A stretch of 64,000 nucleotides of DNA from Saururus chinensis. Taxonomy: Eukaryota > Streptophyta > Magnoliopsida > Piperales > Saururaceae. Position numbers and translations under genes: made by a program. A model generated the notes under the pieces. That model made no database searches. It saw only the letters and a list, made by a program, of their open reading frames with translations, and was not told where the DNA came from. Position 1 is the first letter of the stretch, and the number at the start of each line of letters is the position of its first letter. Of this stretch, positions 48,901-60,633 are shown one piece after another. The stretch spans positions 25,045,968 to 25,109,967 of the forward strand of contig CP141141.1 of NCBI GenBank assembly GCA_035235625.1, read 5' to 3'.

Positions 48901-49199
48901 TTATTTAAGATCAAAATTTATAAAATAGAAGTCTATCTTAAATTAAAAATTATCGATGTAAAACAAAAATTCAAAATTAGAGATTGTGTTAAATTTGATA
49001 ACACACGGGGCATAACCAAAAGATGAACATCAAAATTTATTTGAAATCCACGACAACACATCCGAAAGAGAAATTGACTTAAAAATCACAATTCATTTCA
49101 AAATAATAAGAACACATTCAAAACAAGAATTTCCAATTATTTCAAAATTAAAATAATTATTAAATTAATAAAATCTTATAATCTCGTAGACAGATCAAT
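45959..49199 (-). other. A2 internal region, non-coding
   Basis: AT-rich, with a TTCAAAATYGGA-type text that repeats loosely. Two GATACC modules (46466, 47043) and one tandem array (47416-48115) are the only ordered features. No start-to-stop frame of note: 46927-47220 (97 codons) crosses the GATACC module and is not protein-like. Confidence 0.8.
47416..48115. repeat. Six tandem ~115-128-bp repeats in A2
   Basis: Units start at 47416, 47531, 47646, 47761, 47888 and 48016 (TACCCGAGTAGAATTAACCG). Each contains CATGTCCCATACCATGAGCG and GGTAATTCTACCGTCTTTGA. The central units are nearly identical. The outer ones carry an extra 12 bp (AAAACATATTTG). No reading frame runs through them. Confidence 0.92.
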
Positions 49200-49211
49200 G
49201 CTCCGATACCA
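49200..49211 (-). promoter_or_regulatory. Primer-binding site of A2
   Basis: TGGTATCGGAGC on the minus strand, two bases from the 5' LTR. It matches the initiator-Met tRNA type site with one change and sets the element's direction. Confidence 0.88.
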
Positions 49212-49213
49212 TT

Positions 49214-51316
49214 TGTAACGACCTGACCCGAGCTGGGCCCACAAATTCACTAATAGGAAAATTTTCTCTTTCCTTAAGCCAGGAATCATCATCTGTGTGC
49301 GAGAGGTACAACGTTCATCTACGTACTACGGAGCTTAAGGGCTTCCTCATACGTAGACTTAGGTTGTAACAAACACATACGCACAACGAAGCATCATAGC
49401 TCGTTGCATGTAAAACAAAATAAAACATATTATTTATAATAATTTGGATCGGGCCAACGTGGCCTTGCCATTGATTGCCTACGTACGTATTAGATATTAT
49501 TCCAATACGATCGGATCCGAACGTAGTTATGCCTAACGGCAACTACATACAACAAGCATCACAAATTATACCTATAAAATATATATCTCCAAGTATTTAA
49601 TCAGAAGTATATATAAAAACTCGTCATATATCGGAGTCAAGCGGAAGTTAATAAATTAACGAAATCATACATCTTGCTCTACCACAAAGCGGGATCAAAA
49701 TCACATACACCTGTCTTGCTCCATCACTGAGTCGAGACTGAGCACAACACCCGGCTCGCTCTATCACTGAGCTGAGACCAGACACACATACACCACATGT
49801 CTCGCTCTACCAAAGAACAAGACGAAACATAATTATAGGTCTCGTCTACCACTGAGCCGAGACCGAAAACACACTACATGTCTCGCTCTATCAATGAGCC
49901 GAGACCGAACACACACATCACACGTCTCGCTCTACCCTAGAGCGAGACCACACACATCATGACATATAAGCGCACATCATGGCATAAAAGCACACCTCAT
50001 GGCATATAAGTACACATCATGGTATATAAGTACACATCATGGCATAGAACACATCATTCTATAATTAAAACGTGAGATCAGAAATGCTCTCCCCTCATGT
50101 CTTGCGAGGTAGTAGTATTCGGAGTTGCTCGTACGAGCATCCTCCCCTTCAGATCCAAAGATAGTAGACGGAGCTTCCTCTGGCCTCCATACATTCCTCG
50201 TTTTGTATTGAAAGACTACGTATAAATGTTCTCCTTGCCGGAGACTCTTCTCGTTTTTTGCGCTTGTGAGTGGCGGACAGAACCTCCCTTACTCTGGATT
50301 ACTTCTCTTTATGTATCCCGGCAACTTCGGACAGAACCCCGTCTTGCTCCGGGCCCCTTTTTCTTGTTCGGTGCTCGAGGATAACGGGCAGAGCCTCTCC
50401 TTGTCTCAGGGCATTTCCTCTTCATATGGTTGTCAACTAGGAAAATGGAGACCTCCATCGCGTAGAACACACTTGATTTAGTCAATAATGCCTCTTAAAT
50501 TGACCAAATCAGAGTTAGGATGGTCAGAAACAGAGAAATCGAAGTTGGTCGGTGCTCAAGGACAACGGGCAGAACCTCTCCTTATCTTGGGGCGTTTTCT
50601 CCTTATACGGACTCCAACTTGAATAAAGGACCCCTCCATCGCATAGATCACTCTCGATTTAGTAGAAAACGGGTCTTGGATGGGCTAAATCGGACTCAGA
50701 ACGCTCAAAAATGGGGGGAGAGAAGTTCTCGTCTGAAAAACAGGAGAAATGGGAGAGAAGTTCCCGTCTGGTTTCAGGCGGCGGCACCCGCCAAAGCCGC
50801 GCACGGCTCGCACCCGTGCTTTTATGCGGGACGTGTCCTCACATAACTGCAGTGTGTGCGAAACAGCGGTGCCCGTGGTAACGTGGACGCACATCGTGCC
50901 GAGCCGGCTCGCGTTGCGGTGCACTCCAGTCGCATGCCACACGCCGGCTCACCCATTTTCTTTTTTTATTTTTATATTCAAAATGTCAAACGCTCGCAAC
51001 TTAATATCCCGGATTCAGATTCGCACGATCTTGGTACCGTTGGACTTGTATCGACGAGCCATTCAATGCAAACCTACTTAAAGATGCATATCGTGCACTT
51101 TCCAAGTGGGTCCCACTTATTCTCTACGTTTGTTAAGGTCGTAACTTCCGGCCCCGACCTCCGTTTTGCACGTTCTTCGATTTGTTAAGCTCGTTTCTTC
51201 GAATTCTACACATATATGAAGGTTTCAACCTACAAAACTTTCCAAAACTTATTAAAGGTTATCTAATTACCTTTAACCCCGTAGGCTAAACGTAATTAGA
51301 AAAGCGGGGTGTTACA
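49214..51316 (-). repeat. A2 5' LTR
   Basis: Aligns with 43871-45945 from end to end. It contains the hairpin array at 49671-49948 and the 20-bp array at about 49962-50050. Near 50740-50770 a GGGAGAGAAGTTCCCGTCTG stretch is duplicated, and the TATA-bearing segment of the other LTR is absent. Confidence 0.92.
49671..49948 (-). repeat. Seven tRNA D-arm-like hairpins in A2 5' LTR
   Basis: The same seven units as at 44329-44607, with a few substitutions. Stem partners are mostly kept. Confidence 0.75.
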
Positions 51317-51321
51317 GTGAC

Positions 51322-52968
51322 ACTGTAAGATTCCAACCCGTAGCATTATATAATTTTTGCCCTTAGTCAGCACTATATGATTTTGCCCAAGAGTGACACT
51401 ATATGATTTTGACCTTAGATAGCACTATATGGCCCCTAGAGTGTGGGCATTTGCACGCTCAAGTAAGTAGTATCATGGATCTACTCTTACTTGTTTAATC
51501 CTGTGCCCCATGAGCATAGGTGTGCCTTGCCTTCGGAAAAGTCAATGGCTTATAGGTACTCCCCATATGTAAAGGTGATGCCCTTGTTGCATTCCTTTCC
51601 ATTTTGACACATGAGCTTGTTAATTATAATAAACTTCAATGGTCAATAGTATGTGTATAATCGTATGAGTATGTGAGTAAGTTTGGATTATAAAGCAAGA
51701 TTGTAAGTGTAAGAATCCGAGTAAGATTCTAAGAGAGTTTCAGAGGTAGACTGTAAGTGTATGTTTCTGAGAAAGACTGTAAGGGTAAGAATTTGAGTAA
51801 GATAGTACAAGTAAGATTGTAAAAATGTTCTAAGACTGCAAGTGTAAGGATTGTACGAGTAAGGCTATAATTGTAAGAGAGGTAAGATGGTATGTGTTGT
51901 GCATGATCATTATATTATATGACTATGATTTGTTTATATGTTTTTATGCTTTATGTTTGAGTTGCATGAACACGTCCATGTATGGACTTATAGAGTTCGC
52001 TATTTAAAACTCCCCTACTGAGTATGAAAATACTTATTTTTACTCTTTTTATCCCCAATGTTCGGAGGCTTTCATAGGTTTGTGATGGAGAGCTACTAGT
52101 GATGGACACTTGTTTCCATGGGCGGATTGATTTTCATTAACTCAAGTATATTTCTGACTCATTGTAAGTTTTTATTTTTTTTGTCATGATCTGGTGTATT
52201 GGGTGAGATGAAAATAAAGGTGTTTATACTTTCTGGGCTTGTAATTTTAATTAGACTTTGAACTGTTTATAGGACATGTACTCAGGGATGCCTGGGATAG
52301 ATGTGTATTTAAAGCCCATGATCATGGCAATTTATTTCGTATGTTTTTTTCGAGTAGTGCCTGAGAATGTTTGGTTTGGTCATACGATGTTTGATTGAAA
52401 ATAAAAAATTATGGAGAAAATTGATATGTGATGGTTTAAATTATAAACTATTTTCATATGTTTTTCCTGTTAATGTGAGTTTTTTGTTTTTAAAACCCTT
52501 ATTGAGCTAAGCTCACCCCTTTTGTAAGGTTTTGTTTTGAGGCTCCATGGTTGTATCATGCAGGTACTCAGGATGATCTCTTTTACTAGAATGGAAGTGA
52601 TGTATAGATATATAGAGTGTGGGATAGTTCTTATGTGATGGGATAAACTTTATGTTTAATTTTAATATAACTTGAGACTTATGAAATAACAATATTTTAG
52701 ATGTCATGGGATAGCCTTATTTAATGGCTTAGACTTCTTGTTGTCATTTAAGACATGAGACCATTTATGTTATAATAAGACTTATGTGGGTATGTGATTG
52801 ACTAAGATTCTTTAATTAATTTTTTATCATCCATTAATTACTTTTGCACAAAGAGAAGTATTGTGTACTTCAATCTAGCCCGGTTTTAGGTTAGCTTTCT
52901 TTTTTTGTCATATCATAGTCATCTCTCTTTGACTGGATCTGGGTCAAGGGGTGTGGCTAGGCATGACA
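51322..52968 (+). mobile_element. Family B LTR arm, copy B4 (right part)
   Basis: On the plus strand GAGCTAAGCTCACCCCTTTT and TTGAGGCTCC (about 52503-52545) match the minus strand of B1 (2200-2265). The end GACTGGATCTGGGTCAAGGG, then GCATGACA, matches the B1 end at 1763-1795. So this is the 3' half of a plus-strand family B LTR, split from 42741-43870 by A2. Short tandem CTGTAAGTGTAAG words fill 51690-51870. No genes. Confidence 0.6.
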
Positions 52969-55059
52969 AGTCCATTGACTTTCCAAAAATAGACCCTTAG
53001 ATCAAATTGATGATTTTCACCATTTCTAGACATGTAGTTAGGGTTTGAGGATTTCGACTAGCCAAGTTAACTAAGTTTACCAGCAACCTACACCATCAAC
53101 CAATTAGGAAAGTTCCCGCTCCTTGCCCCTAACTATCAAGTGGTCAAACCTAAGTTTTTTTAGTTGTTTGGTTTAACTATAGGGCTTAATTTCTCTCCTA
53201 AAATTATTAACTAAAGAAAATTCATCCAAATTTTCAAGGTGTTACTCTCTCTCTCTCTCTCTCTCTCTATTCGTTTGTGTGTGTATGTGTCATTTTTACC
53301 TCTTTTGCATTAAACTTCAATCACTCTTCATAAGTCTTTAATCTTCAAAGCATGTCTGATCCAATTCTTCAAGTTATTCAATGCTAAATATGACTTGATG
53401 CATCACTAACCTAATCAAATTTCACAAGACAATTACACACTTGAATGGATATAGTTTTGATCATAGAAACATAGCCAATACACATACATATATTACATAT
53501 GTTCTTACAAAAATGACCTGTGGTACCTTGTGACAACACGAATACTATATTTTCTCTTCAAGATAGATGTTTTGCTATAAAATTTGTAGCCAGCCTATGA
53601 GATATTGTTTTGGTGCATGTAACACCCATGATTATCCAATATATTTTGGGGTTAAAAGATTAGTTAAAATTTTTATTTATTTTCTTTAGGGGACTGTGTG
53701 TTGTTAAATTTTAAATATTACTCGCAAGTGCATGAATCGTACTAGAGTATAATTGGCAAAGCGAGATCAATCCCACAAGGACTTGACTTGGGAAAAATAA
53801 TCAAATCTAAATTAACTAAACCCTAATCCATGTCAAAAGTTATTATCAAGGAAACTCTAAATTAAAATGAAAAGTAAAGATAATAAGAATACAATTTTTA
53901 CCATTAAAGCAGGAAAATTTTAAGATTAATGAAATTAAGAAGGAAATCAAACTATGAGCAAAACATTATAAAGATTATGCTAAAATAAGTAATGAAGATT
54001 AAAGTATAAACATAAGAAAATGTATTAGGAAAGATACTAAGGCTTTGAATCCACATTTGTTAACTATAGAAGATTATATTTATGATTGTTGATTATTTAC
54101 CAAATTATGTCAAAGTAAACAAAAAATCAATCAATTTACAATGGAAGATATCATCATTTAGCTTTAAAATACAATATAAAATAAGTTAAAACTAGTTTCC
54201 AAAGATTAAAACCAAATGATTAATTGTATCCACTTAAAGGTAAATCAAAATTAAAACCCGATTTTAGCTTTTAGTCATTCTAAACCAATGACTAATTAGT
54301 GTAATTTACTTCAAATTATAAGAAAAGAATGATTGATCTTATATCCAAAATAAACTCGCTAAAGTACATAGAGATAAAACATTGATCATTAAACTACAAT
54401 ACTTGACTAATAATTAAGTCACATAAAATGAACTTCCAATACATTAACAAGGAATTGGAAAAGAGAGAAAGTTGAGACGTACTTAACTCTTATCTCTCCC
54501 CTTGCTTGACTGCCTCTGCCCATGAAAGCTCCCACCAAAGCTCTGGAACTGGACTAGTTGAATCTTGATCTCCTCTTGCTTTGGTCGCTTAAACAAATGG
54601 AGAGAAGTAATCGAGTTTTGTCCATATTGCTTTGAAGAATTGGCCGTTAGTATTTGCTCCATTTTTTTTTATGACTATGGTATCCCAATCCCCTATAAAT
54701 CCTTGCATTGTTTCTTTCATTTTTGCTTCAGCTAATTACATATCAGTCTTTTCCTTTTCTTTTGTTGTTTTGGCTCTCCACTTACAACCTTCACTTTTTA
54801 TTTCCTTTCTCATAACCACCATGCCTTATAATACTCTTCTTTCTCCATCCTTTTTATAATCAGCTCTTGAAAACATAGTATCCATGAATTCATCTCAAAA
54901 TAAACTTTTCTTTATTTATGAAATGGATCCGACCTTGACAAGCACGTAGAAGCCCTCTCATGTATATATCCTTCCTTTCACAACTCAATCAAATGTATTT
55001 CCAATCCTACACTTTCCTACTATTACACCTAAACTATTGATTTATTAATTTGAGTCAAA
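52969..55059. other. AT-rich intergenic sequence with LTR-end-like text
   Basis: (CT)n/(GT)n microsatellite at about 53246-53290. ATTACTCGCAAGTGCATGAA (about 53719) is a sequence style seen near the ends of Athila/Tat-type LTRs in reverse orientation, and the same style recurs at 55072. The 75-codon frame at 54632-54859 is not convincing. No gene is supported. Confidence 0.5.
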
Positions 55060-56453
55060 GCTTAGGCTTATATTACTTGCAAGTGCACAAGTAGATGTAG
55101 TCTTGTAATGTCAAATCCACAAGGACCGGCTTTGTGTGACTATCATAATGATTACAAATAAGAGTAAAGAAAAAATAAAGAGAGAAATAGTAGAAGAGTA
55201 TTGAGGCAATAAAGAGTTAATAAATCAATAATATAAAATACTAAGGCATTAAGGGTCATTGTAACATCTAGTGATGTTCTTCATGTGTCATGTTATTAGA
55301 ATCGAATGAAGATTCTATCCAACTGAAAGATATGAACATTAAAAGAAAAAACAAAGATAAAAATTACTTTGGATAGATGAAGGATAAAAATAATTGTTTC
55401 TTCAAAAGTTCTATGTATCAAAACCACAAAAGATCAAGTAGGAAAGCCTTCGAGCATCTTATGTATTAAAATCACAAAGAAACAAGAAGAAGAACAATAT
55501 TAAATGAACATCACTTCAAATAATCAATACTTACTTGAAACCATTGATGAAACATGAATATAATTTCATTAGATTGTTACAAGTCAACTCTAGCCTTAGT
55601 TAGAGTGCTTCAAAAGTCATTACAATAAAACTAAAAATCAAAAACTATAAAAGAAAAAAAAATAGGAAAAGAGAGCTCCAAAGAAGAGGAGGTGATGTCT
55701 CTCCCACGTCACCCCACTTTTTATAGGAGTAGAAGGGGTTGCTTCAAAGGGGAAGATCCAATCATATCCCTTGATTGCTACCTAATTGATTGCTTGATTG
55801 ATTGCCTATTTGGCAATGATTAGATTCTAAATTAATCAAATAAATCAATGATTTATTTAGCAAATAAGTATCATTTAGTCTTCCTTTAGTTATGCAATCA
55901 ACCTCATTGTCTTTTCTTATATGTATCAAATACAACTAGTGAAAAGATCTTTCATATGTTGGCTTCCGGCTGATTGACTAGATGTCCATTGCATGTCAGA
56001 TTTGACCCATATATCTTTAAAATTATGAATTTCTACTTAAAATAGTGATTGTATCCACGTCTTTCTAATGCCACTAAAATCATATCAAGCAGAATTATAT
56101 ATAAAAAGATATGATAAAAATACTAAGGCTATATCAATCTGTCCAAATCAGCTTCTTCCCGAATTTGGTTCTCTTAATGTAAAATTGAAATCCAATGGGT
56201 TTACAAGGTTGTATTCAACCATTCCATGTATGTTTAGACCATTAAGAACTGACCCTTGAATAGCTTTAGGTAGTTCGGCTTCACTGCCTCTTCCACTTGG
56301 ATCCTATTAAAGCCCATTTAGACATGTAAATACAACGGAGGTCCAATTCACCTATTCAAAAGAGAAATAACTCAAAAAAGTAATGAATTAACAAAAATAG
56401 GGTTGTAGTTCAAGATTTCAAAACATTTAATTGAACATTATTTTAGTGCATCA
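55060..56453 (-). mobile_element. Family F LTR, copy F1
   Basis: The minus strand begins TGATGCACTAAAATAATGTT at 56453 and ends near ACTTGCAAGTGCAC (about 55072). At least 55525-56453 is repeated at 57800-58744. The second copy shares TTAGATTGTTACAA, TTGGTTCTCTT and AGCTTTAGGTAGTT words in order. No primer-binding site is found beside it. The length suits an Athila/Tat-type LTR, but the left border is uncertain. Confidence 0.5.
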
Positions 56454-57799
56454 CCTACCTTAGTACACCCAACTCTTATAGGATCTTCATGATATAATTC
56501 CATATCTTGAACTTTATACCTAAGGGGTAGCGTTCACGTTATACCAACCTGTATAAGCCTCTTTTCTTCGACTTCACTCTTTCTCTTATAGGAAGCAGCC
56601 ATACATATATTTTAATGCTAGCCAAATAAACAAACCAGATCATCATTCTCTTTCCAACATTAGAACCATGGAGCTCCTTTATTTCCCATTAGAGTCATGA
56701 ATTGTCTGAATTTAAATGCCCAAAAATGAAATCTCTGACCCTTAAATCATTTATAGCCAATCAAAAATCTTCTAGCAAAGCACAACATGGAAACCTGAAT
56801 CCAAATGGAGACCACCTTCCCAATTACATATGCAACCTATTTTTGTCTCTAGATCCTTTTATCTATGACATATTCACGCCTTGATTCATTTCTATTCTCT
56901 ACCAATCACAATTCTTGGCAAATTGAACCTTTACAACCAAAATTGGTATGCTGGACACCACTATGATTAATTGACAAAAGTAGAACTCCCAATATATGGG
57001 CCTCCTCTTCCTTAGTTTTCTAATCCATCTAGCTCTACTATAGATCCACACATTATCATTGACTCCATTTTAGTCTCTTCACGGATCAAACTAACAAAAC
57101 TATGTAAAGCACAATTCAAAACTAGTCAACCATTAATTAACATAAAAACAAGAGTAAAGTACTAAAATTAAGGGCATGTCTAGTATATGTTTTAGGGATA
57201 TCAAATACCCTCAAATCCACATTTTTTTATCCCTTGAACAAAATCCAAAACAAACATCCAAACCGAATCTTACTAGTCCACTTTCGCAGGAAATCACAAA
57301 TGCATTTAGTGTATCCATTAAGCCTTTAAACCCCTAGCTTACACTAGTATATGAGTATAGTCTCATAAGGGTTTTCACTGAATATGCTCATAAAATTCAA
57401 AAGTAATTTGAAAACCAAAAATAAAAACAACGCAAACAAAAAAAAAACTCAACATTGAACCCAAATGAATTCCCAATTTGTCTCAACATACTCTAATTAT
57501 TCAAACTCAATAATAAGATAACACCAAAGTTTTAAAAGTTCGCAATCATCTTCTCATTCCAATCAAGCATATAGAAAATAGAAATGTCACAAGCTCACTC
57601 TATTATCCCCTATTAGAAATAATACAATACTAAGTAACACTTGAGTGTAAGAGAAAATAAATATAGCCAACCCAAGCAAAGCTTTTTGTCTTTGATTTCA
57701 TTTTAACCCCAGAGACCTTTCAGAAATCCATGTTCAAACTTAAAATTAAGTCAAAACCTAACTTAAAGTCTAGGGATATAAGTTTTTTGGATATTCACC
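56454..57799. other. Sequence between the two F copies, no gene recognised
   Basis: AT-rich. The frame at 56702-56884 is not supported. It could be a degraded internal region of an F element, but no gag or pol text is visible. Confidence 0.5.
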
Positions 57800-58744
57800 T
57801 TAATAACCAATAGTTACTTAAAACCAATGATTAAACATGAATAGAACTCCACTAGATTGTTACAAATTATCTCTAGCCTTAGTTAGAAGGCTTAGACAGC
57901 TATTACAATAAAACTTAAAAGATAAAAACTAGAAAAAAATAGAAAAAAATAGGAAAAGATGTCTCCATAAAGGAGGAGATGATGCCTCCCCCACATTCAC
58001 CCCTCTTTTTATATGAGTAGTGGAGTATGCTTTGAAGGGGAAGGTCTAATTGCATCCCTTAATTGCTTGTTAATTGATTCATTGATTGGTTGCTTATTTG
58101 GCAATAATTAGATTCTAACTAAATCAAATATTTATCCAGCAAATAAGTATTATTTACTCTTTCTATGTTCATCTACTCAAACTCATTATCTTTCTTTATA
58201 TGTACCAATCACAACCATTGAAAAGATCCTCTATATGCTAGCTTTGGGTTGATTGACTAGTTGTCTCATTGTATGTTTGATTTGACACATAAATCTTCAA
58301 AATTATGAATTTCTTCCTAAAATAGTAATTATAGCGACGAATGTCATCTTTCCATTGCTGCTAGAATCATGTCAATCCGAATTTTTATAGAAATCTATGA
58401 CCAAATTACTAAGGTTGTGTTAATCTGCCCAAATTACCTCATTCTCGAATTTGGTTCTCTTGATACAAATGTGATTCATTGGGTCCACATGGTTTTGATC
58501 AACCATTTCATGCATGTTTAGACTATTAAGAACTCATTCTTGACCCTTTAATAGCTTTAGGTAGTTGGGCTTGACTTCCTCTTCCACTTGGATAATGTTA
58601 AAGCCCGTTTGGATATAAAAATATAACAGAGTCCAACTCAACTATTCAAAATATAAACAACCCAAATAAGTAATGTTTTAACAAGAATTAGGATTAAAAT
58701 TCAATCTTTGAAGATATTTAATTCAACATTATTTTAATGCATCA
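57800..58744 (-). mobile_element. Family F LTR, copy F2 (partial)
   Basis: Same orientation as F1 and the same end (GCATCA at 58744), with many substitutions and small indels. The part corresponding to 55060-55524 is missing. Confidence 0.6.
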
Positions 58745-59400
58745 CCAACATAGGCTCATATCGAATTGTGTTTCAACAAACGTTGTATGGGATAGATTGG
58801 TCAAATGCGATGAAGGTACTGATGTTGTTAAACTCTCAAGATTCCAAATGCTCACACTTGAGTTTGAAAATATAATGACGAGTGAAGATGAGTCAATTCT
58901 AAGTACTATGGTAAGCTTTCCAATATTGTGAACACATGTAATCAATTAGGTGAACCCATAGTGGATCACTTATTAGTAGGACAATTCTTATATCTTTAAA
59001 TAAAAAATTTAAAATAAAGATGGCAACAATTAATAAATCTAAAAAATAGACACCTTAGACATTGAGGACCTAGTTGGAAATCTAAGAACCTTTGATATGT
59101 AGGAAGAATTGTATGAACAAAAAAAGAGAAGTGTTATGAGAAAAACACAGGAAAACAAATAGTTGTGAAATCTTCTAGGAAAACTCATAAGAAAAACAAG
59201 GCTATGAATACCTTAGATGGGGAAAATTATGATGATTCTAGTGAGGATGAGAGATTTTGTTATCGACTAAAGAATTTAGGAAGTTCCTCAAACAAACACA
59301 CTTTGGAAAAGATGTTAGGAAAGGACAAAGCTCAGAACAACCTAGGCAAACTCTGTGAGTTTAATATTTTACTCAATTTAGCGGAGCACCACATGCCCTA
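58745..59400 (+). pseudogene. Copia gag (UBN2-type) remnant
   Basis: 58800-58980 encodes WDRLVKCDEGTDVVKLSRFQ, then MLTLEFENIMTSEDESI and NTCNQLGEPIVD, which follows the copia UBN2 gag pattern (EGTxxVKxSKxxMLxxxYExFxMxxDESI). 59165-59360 encodes KSSRKTHKKNKAMNTLDGEN, DDSSEDERFCYRLKNLG, the lysine-rich then acidic stretch that precedes the zinc knuckle. Stops and frame changes lie between. F2 joins it directly at 58744. Confidence 0.7.
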
Positions 59401-60245
59401 GTTTGATTCTCTAATGAAGATAAAGACTACAATATATGGCCTCTTCGCACAAATTTTTTAATAAAGTGGAAACAAGTAAAACCTCTCCCAAAGCGCACTC
59501 ATGATGTATTAGTCTATCAAACTTAAAGCAGTCAATCCACACAAGCATACACAGTAATTTTAACATGGAAAACCCAAACTCAGGTAAAACACCACGGCAA
59601 TTCCAACAAGGAACTAAATCAATACACACTAGCAAACAAGACAATTGCATTGAAACAAGCAAACTATCAATCTTTGTTTTGACTCTAACACAAACGTTTT
59701 TGTTTAGATCTCCACAAATTGTTGTCGTTACTGACCTTCAAGCATTCTCCCTCAAGCACTTGAAACTTTTCTTCCTCCTTTCTTTGCCTTTATCTTTCTC
59801 TAGCATTCAATAAGGTCATCTTGTTCTATTGACTTTGGCCTCTTCGAATCTTCAATCTCCCATTAAAGATTTTTGGAAACTCCTCTTTGAAACTTCTATG
59901 TAAAATTCTTCTCAATTGAAGAATAGCTTCATGAATTCACCATTGATCTTCAAGTTAAGCTTTGTGTGAATTCTTCAAGGAAAACAACATGCAAAGGTAG
60001 AAACCCTTCTTCTGCAATGTTCTCTAGGTTTTCCTCTCTCAATATTCGTCACTTCTTATCCTTTATATAGCTCTACAAATTGATCTAGGTCTTTAGCATC
60101 AACAATAAAAGAAATTGAATTTGGAATGACTTATTTAAGGAAACTAGAACTATTAGCGATCGATCATTTCATATAGTAATTGATTATTCAATATTTTTTG
60201 AACGCATGATACTTTGAGCAATTGATCGATAACTCTCTGGTTCAT
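59401..60245. other. Unassigned sequence left of D3
   Basis: AACATGGAAAACCC and AAAACACCACGG (59555-59595) resemble text at about 25510-25535 and occur near the ends of some copia-type elements. GCGATCGATCATTT (60158) is another CGATCGAT word. No gene is supported. The 59565-59813 frame is not convincing. Confidence 0.4.
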
Positions 60246-60633
60246 TGTTGTGAATGCTTGTCCACAACGGCGAGGCAGTCGGCGTAGGGAAAGGGAGCGG
60301 TGCAAGAAAGCTGGGAAAGGGGAGAGGGGACAGCATGGCCACAGGACAAGAAGGAGAGTAGGGAAGGAGAGAAGAGGATTAGAGACAATAAATCATTCAT
60401 TAACTCCCATTAGGGCATATCTCTTACATTTAAATAGACTAACTAATGGGCTCACTAACAGGCGCCTAAGGCCCATTAACATAATTAAAAGCAAACTACT
60501 AATAACCCAAATTAACCTATTGGCCTAATTGCCCTTATTACATAATTAAAACCCTAATTACCCTAGCACATAGCCCCAGTGGCAGCCCCTTAGGACGTTC
60601 ACAACATTCCACCACGCTTCGCTTGGGCATCAC
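60246..60633 (-). mobile_element. Element D3: D-family LTR plus a stub of its interior
   Basis: A full LTR (60246-60606, 361 bp; minus strand TGTTGTGAACGTCC to CCACAACA) matches D1. Next to it TTCCACCACGCTTCGCTTG is the reverse complement of the tract preceding the D1 right LTR. The interior is cut after 27 bp by C2 at 60634, so the rest should lie beyond the window if C2 simply inserted here. Confidence 0.8.

Larger units (their letters stand above)
43871..51316 (-). mobile_element. Element A2: 7.4-kb non-coding LTR retrotransposon
   Basis: Left (3') LTR is 43871-45945 (2075 bp) and right (5') LTR 49214-51316 (2103 bp). Target duplication GTGAC is perfect (43866-43870 and 51317-51321). On the minus strand the primer-binding site TGGTATCGGAGC (49200-49211) lies two bases from the 5' LTR, and the polypurine tract AAGGGGGGAAGAA (45946-45958) directly precedes the 3' LTR. 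The 3.3-kb interior has no frame over about 100 codons and no retroviral-type domain. So it has all cis signals and no proteins (LARD class), and must have used enzymes from another element. LTRs differ at roughly one base in twenty by eye, and by indels. Confidence 0.93.

Noticed and set aside
50520..51188. Frames of 85-110 codons on both strands near 50.5-51.2 kb
   Set aside because: They fall in the GC-rich part of the A2 LTR and differ between the two LTR copies through frame-breaking changes.
43871..51316. A2 as a pair of independent solo LTRs
   Set aside because: A shared perfect GTGAC duplication outside both, plus primer site and polypurine tract inside, show one element.
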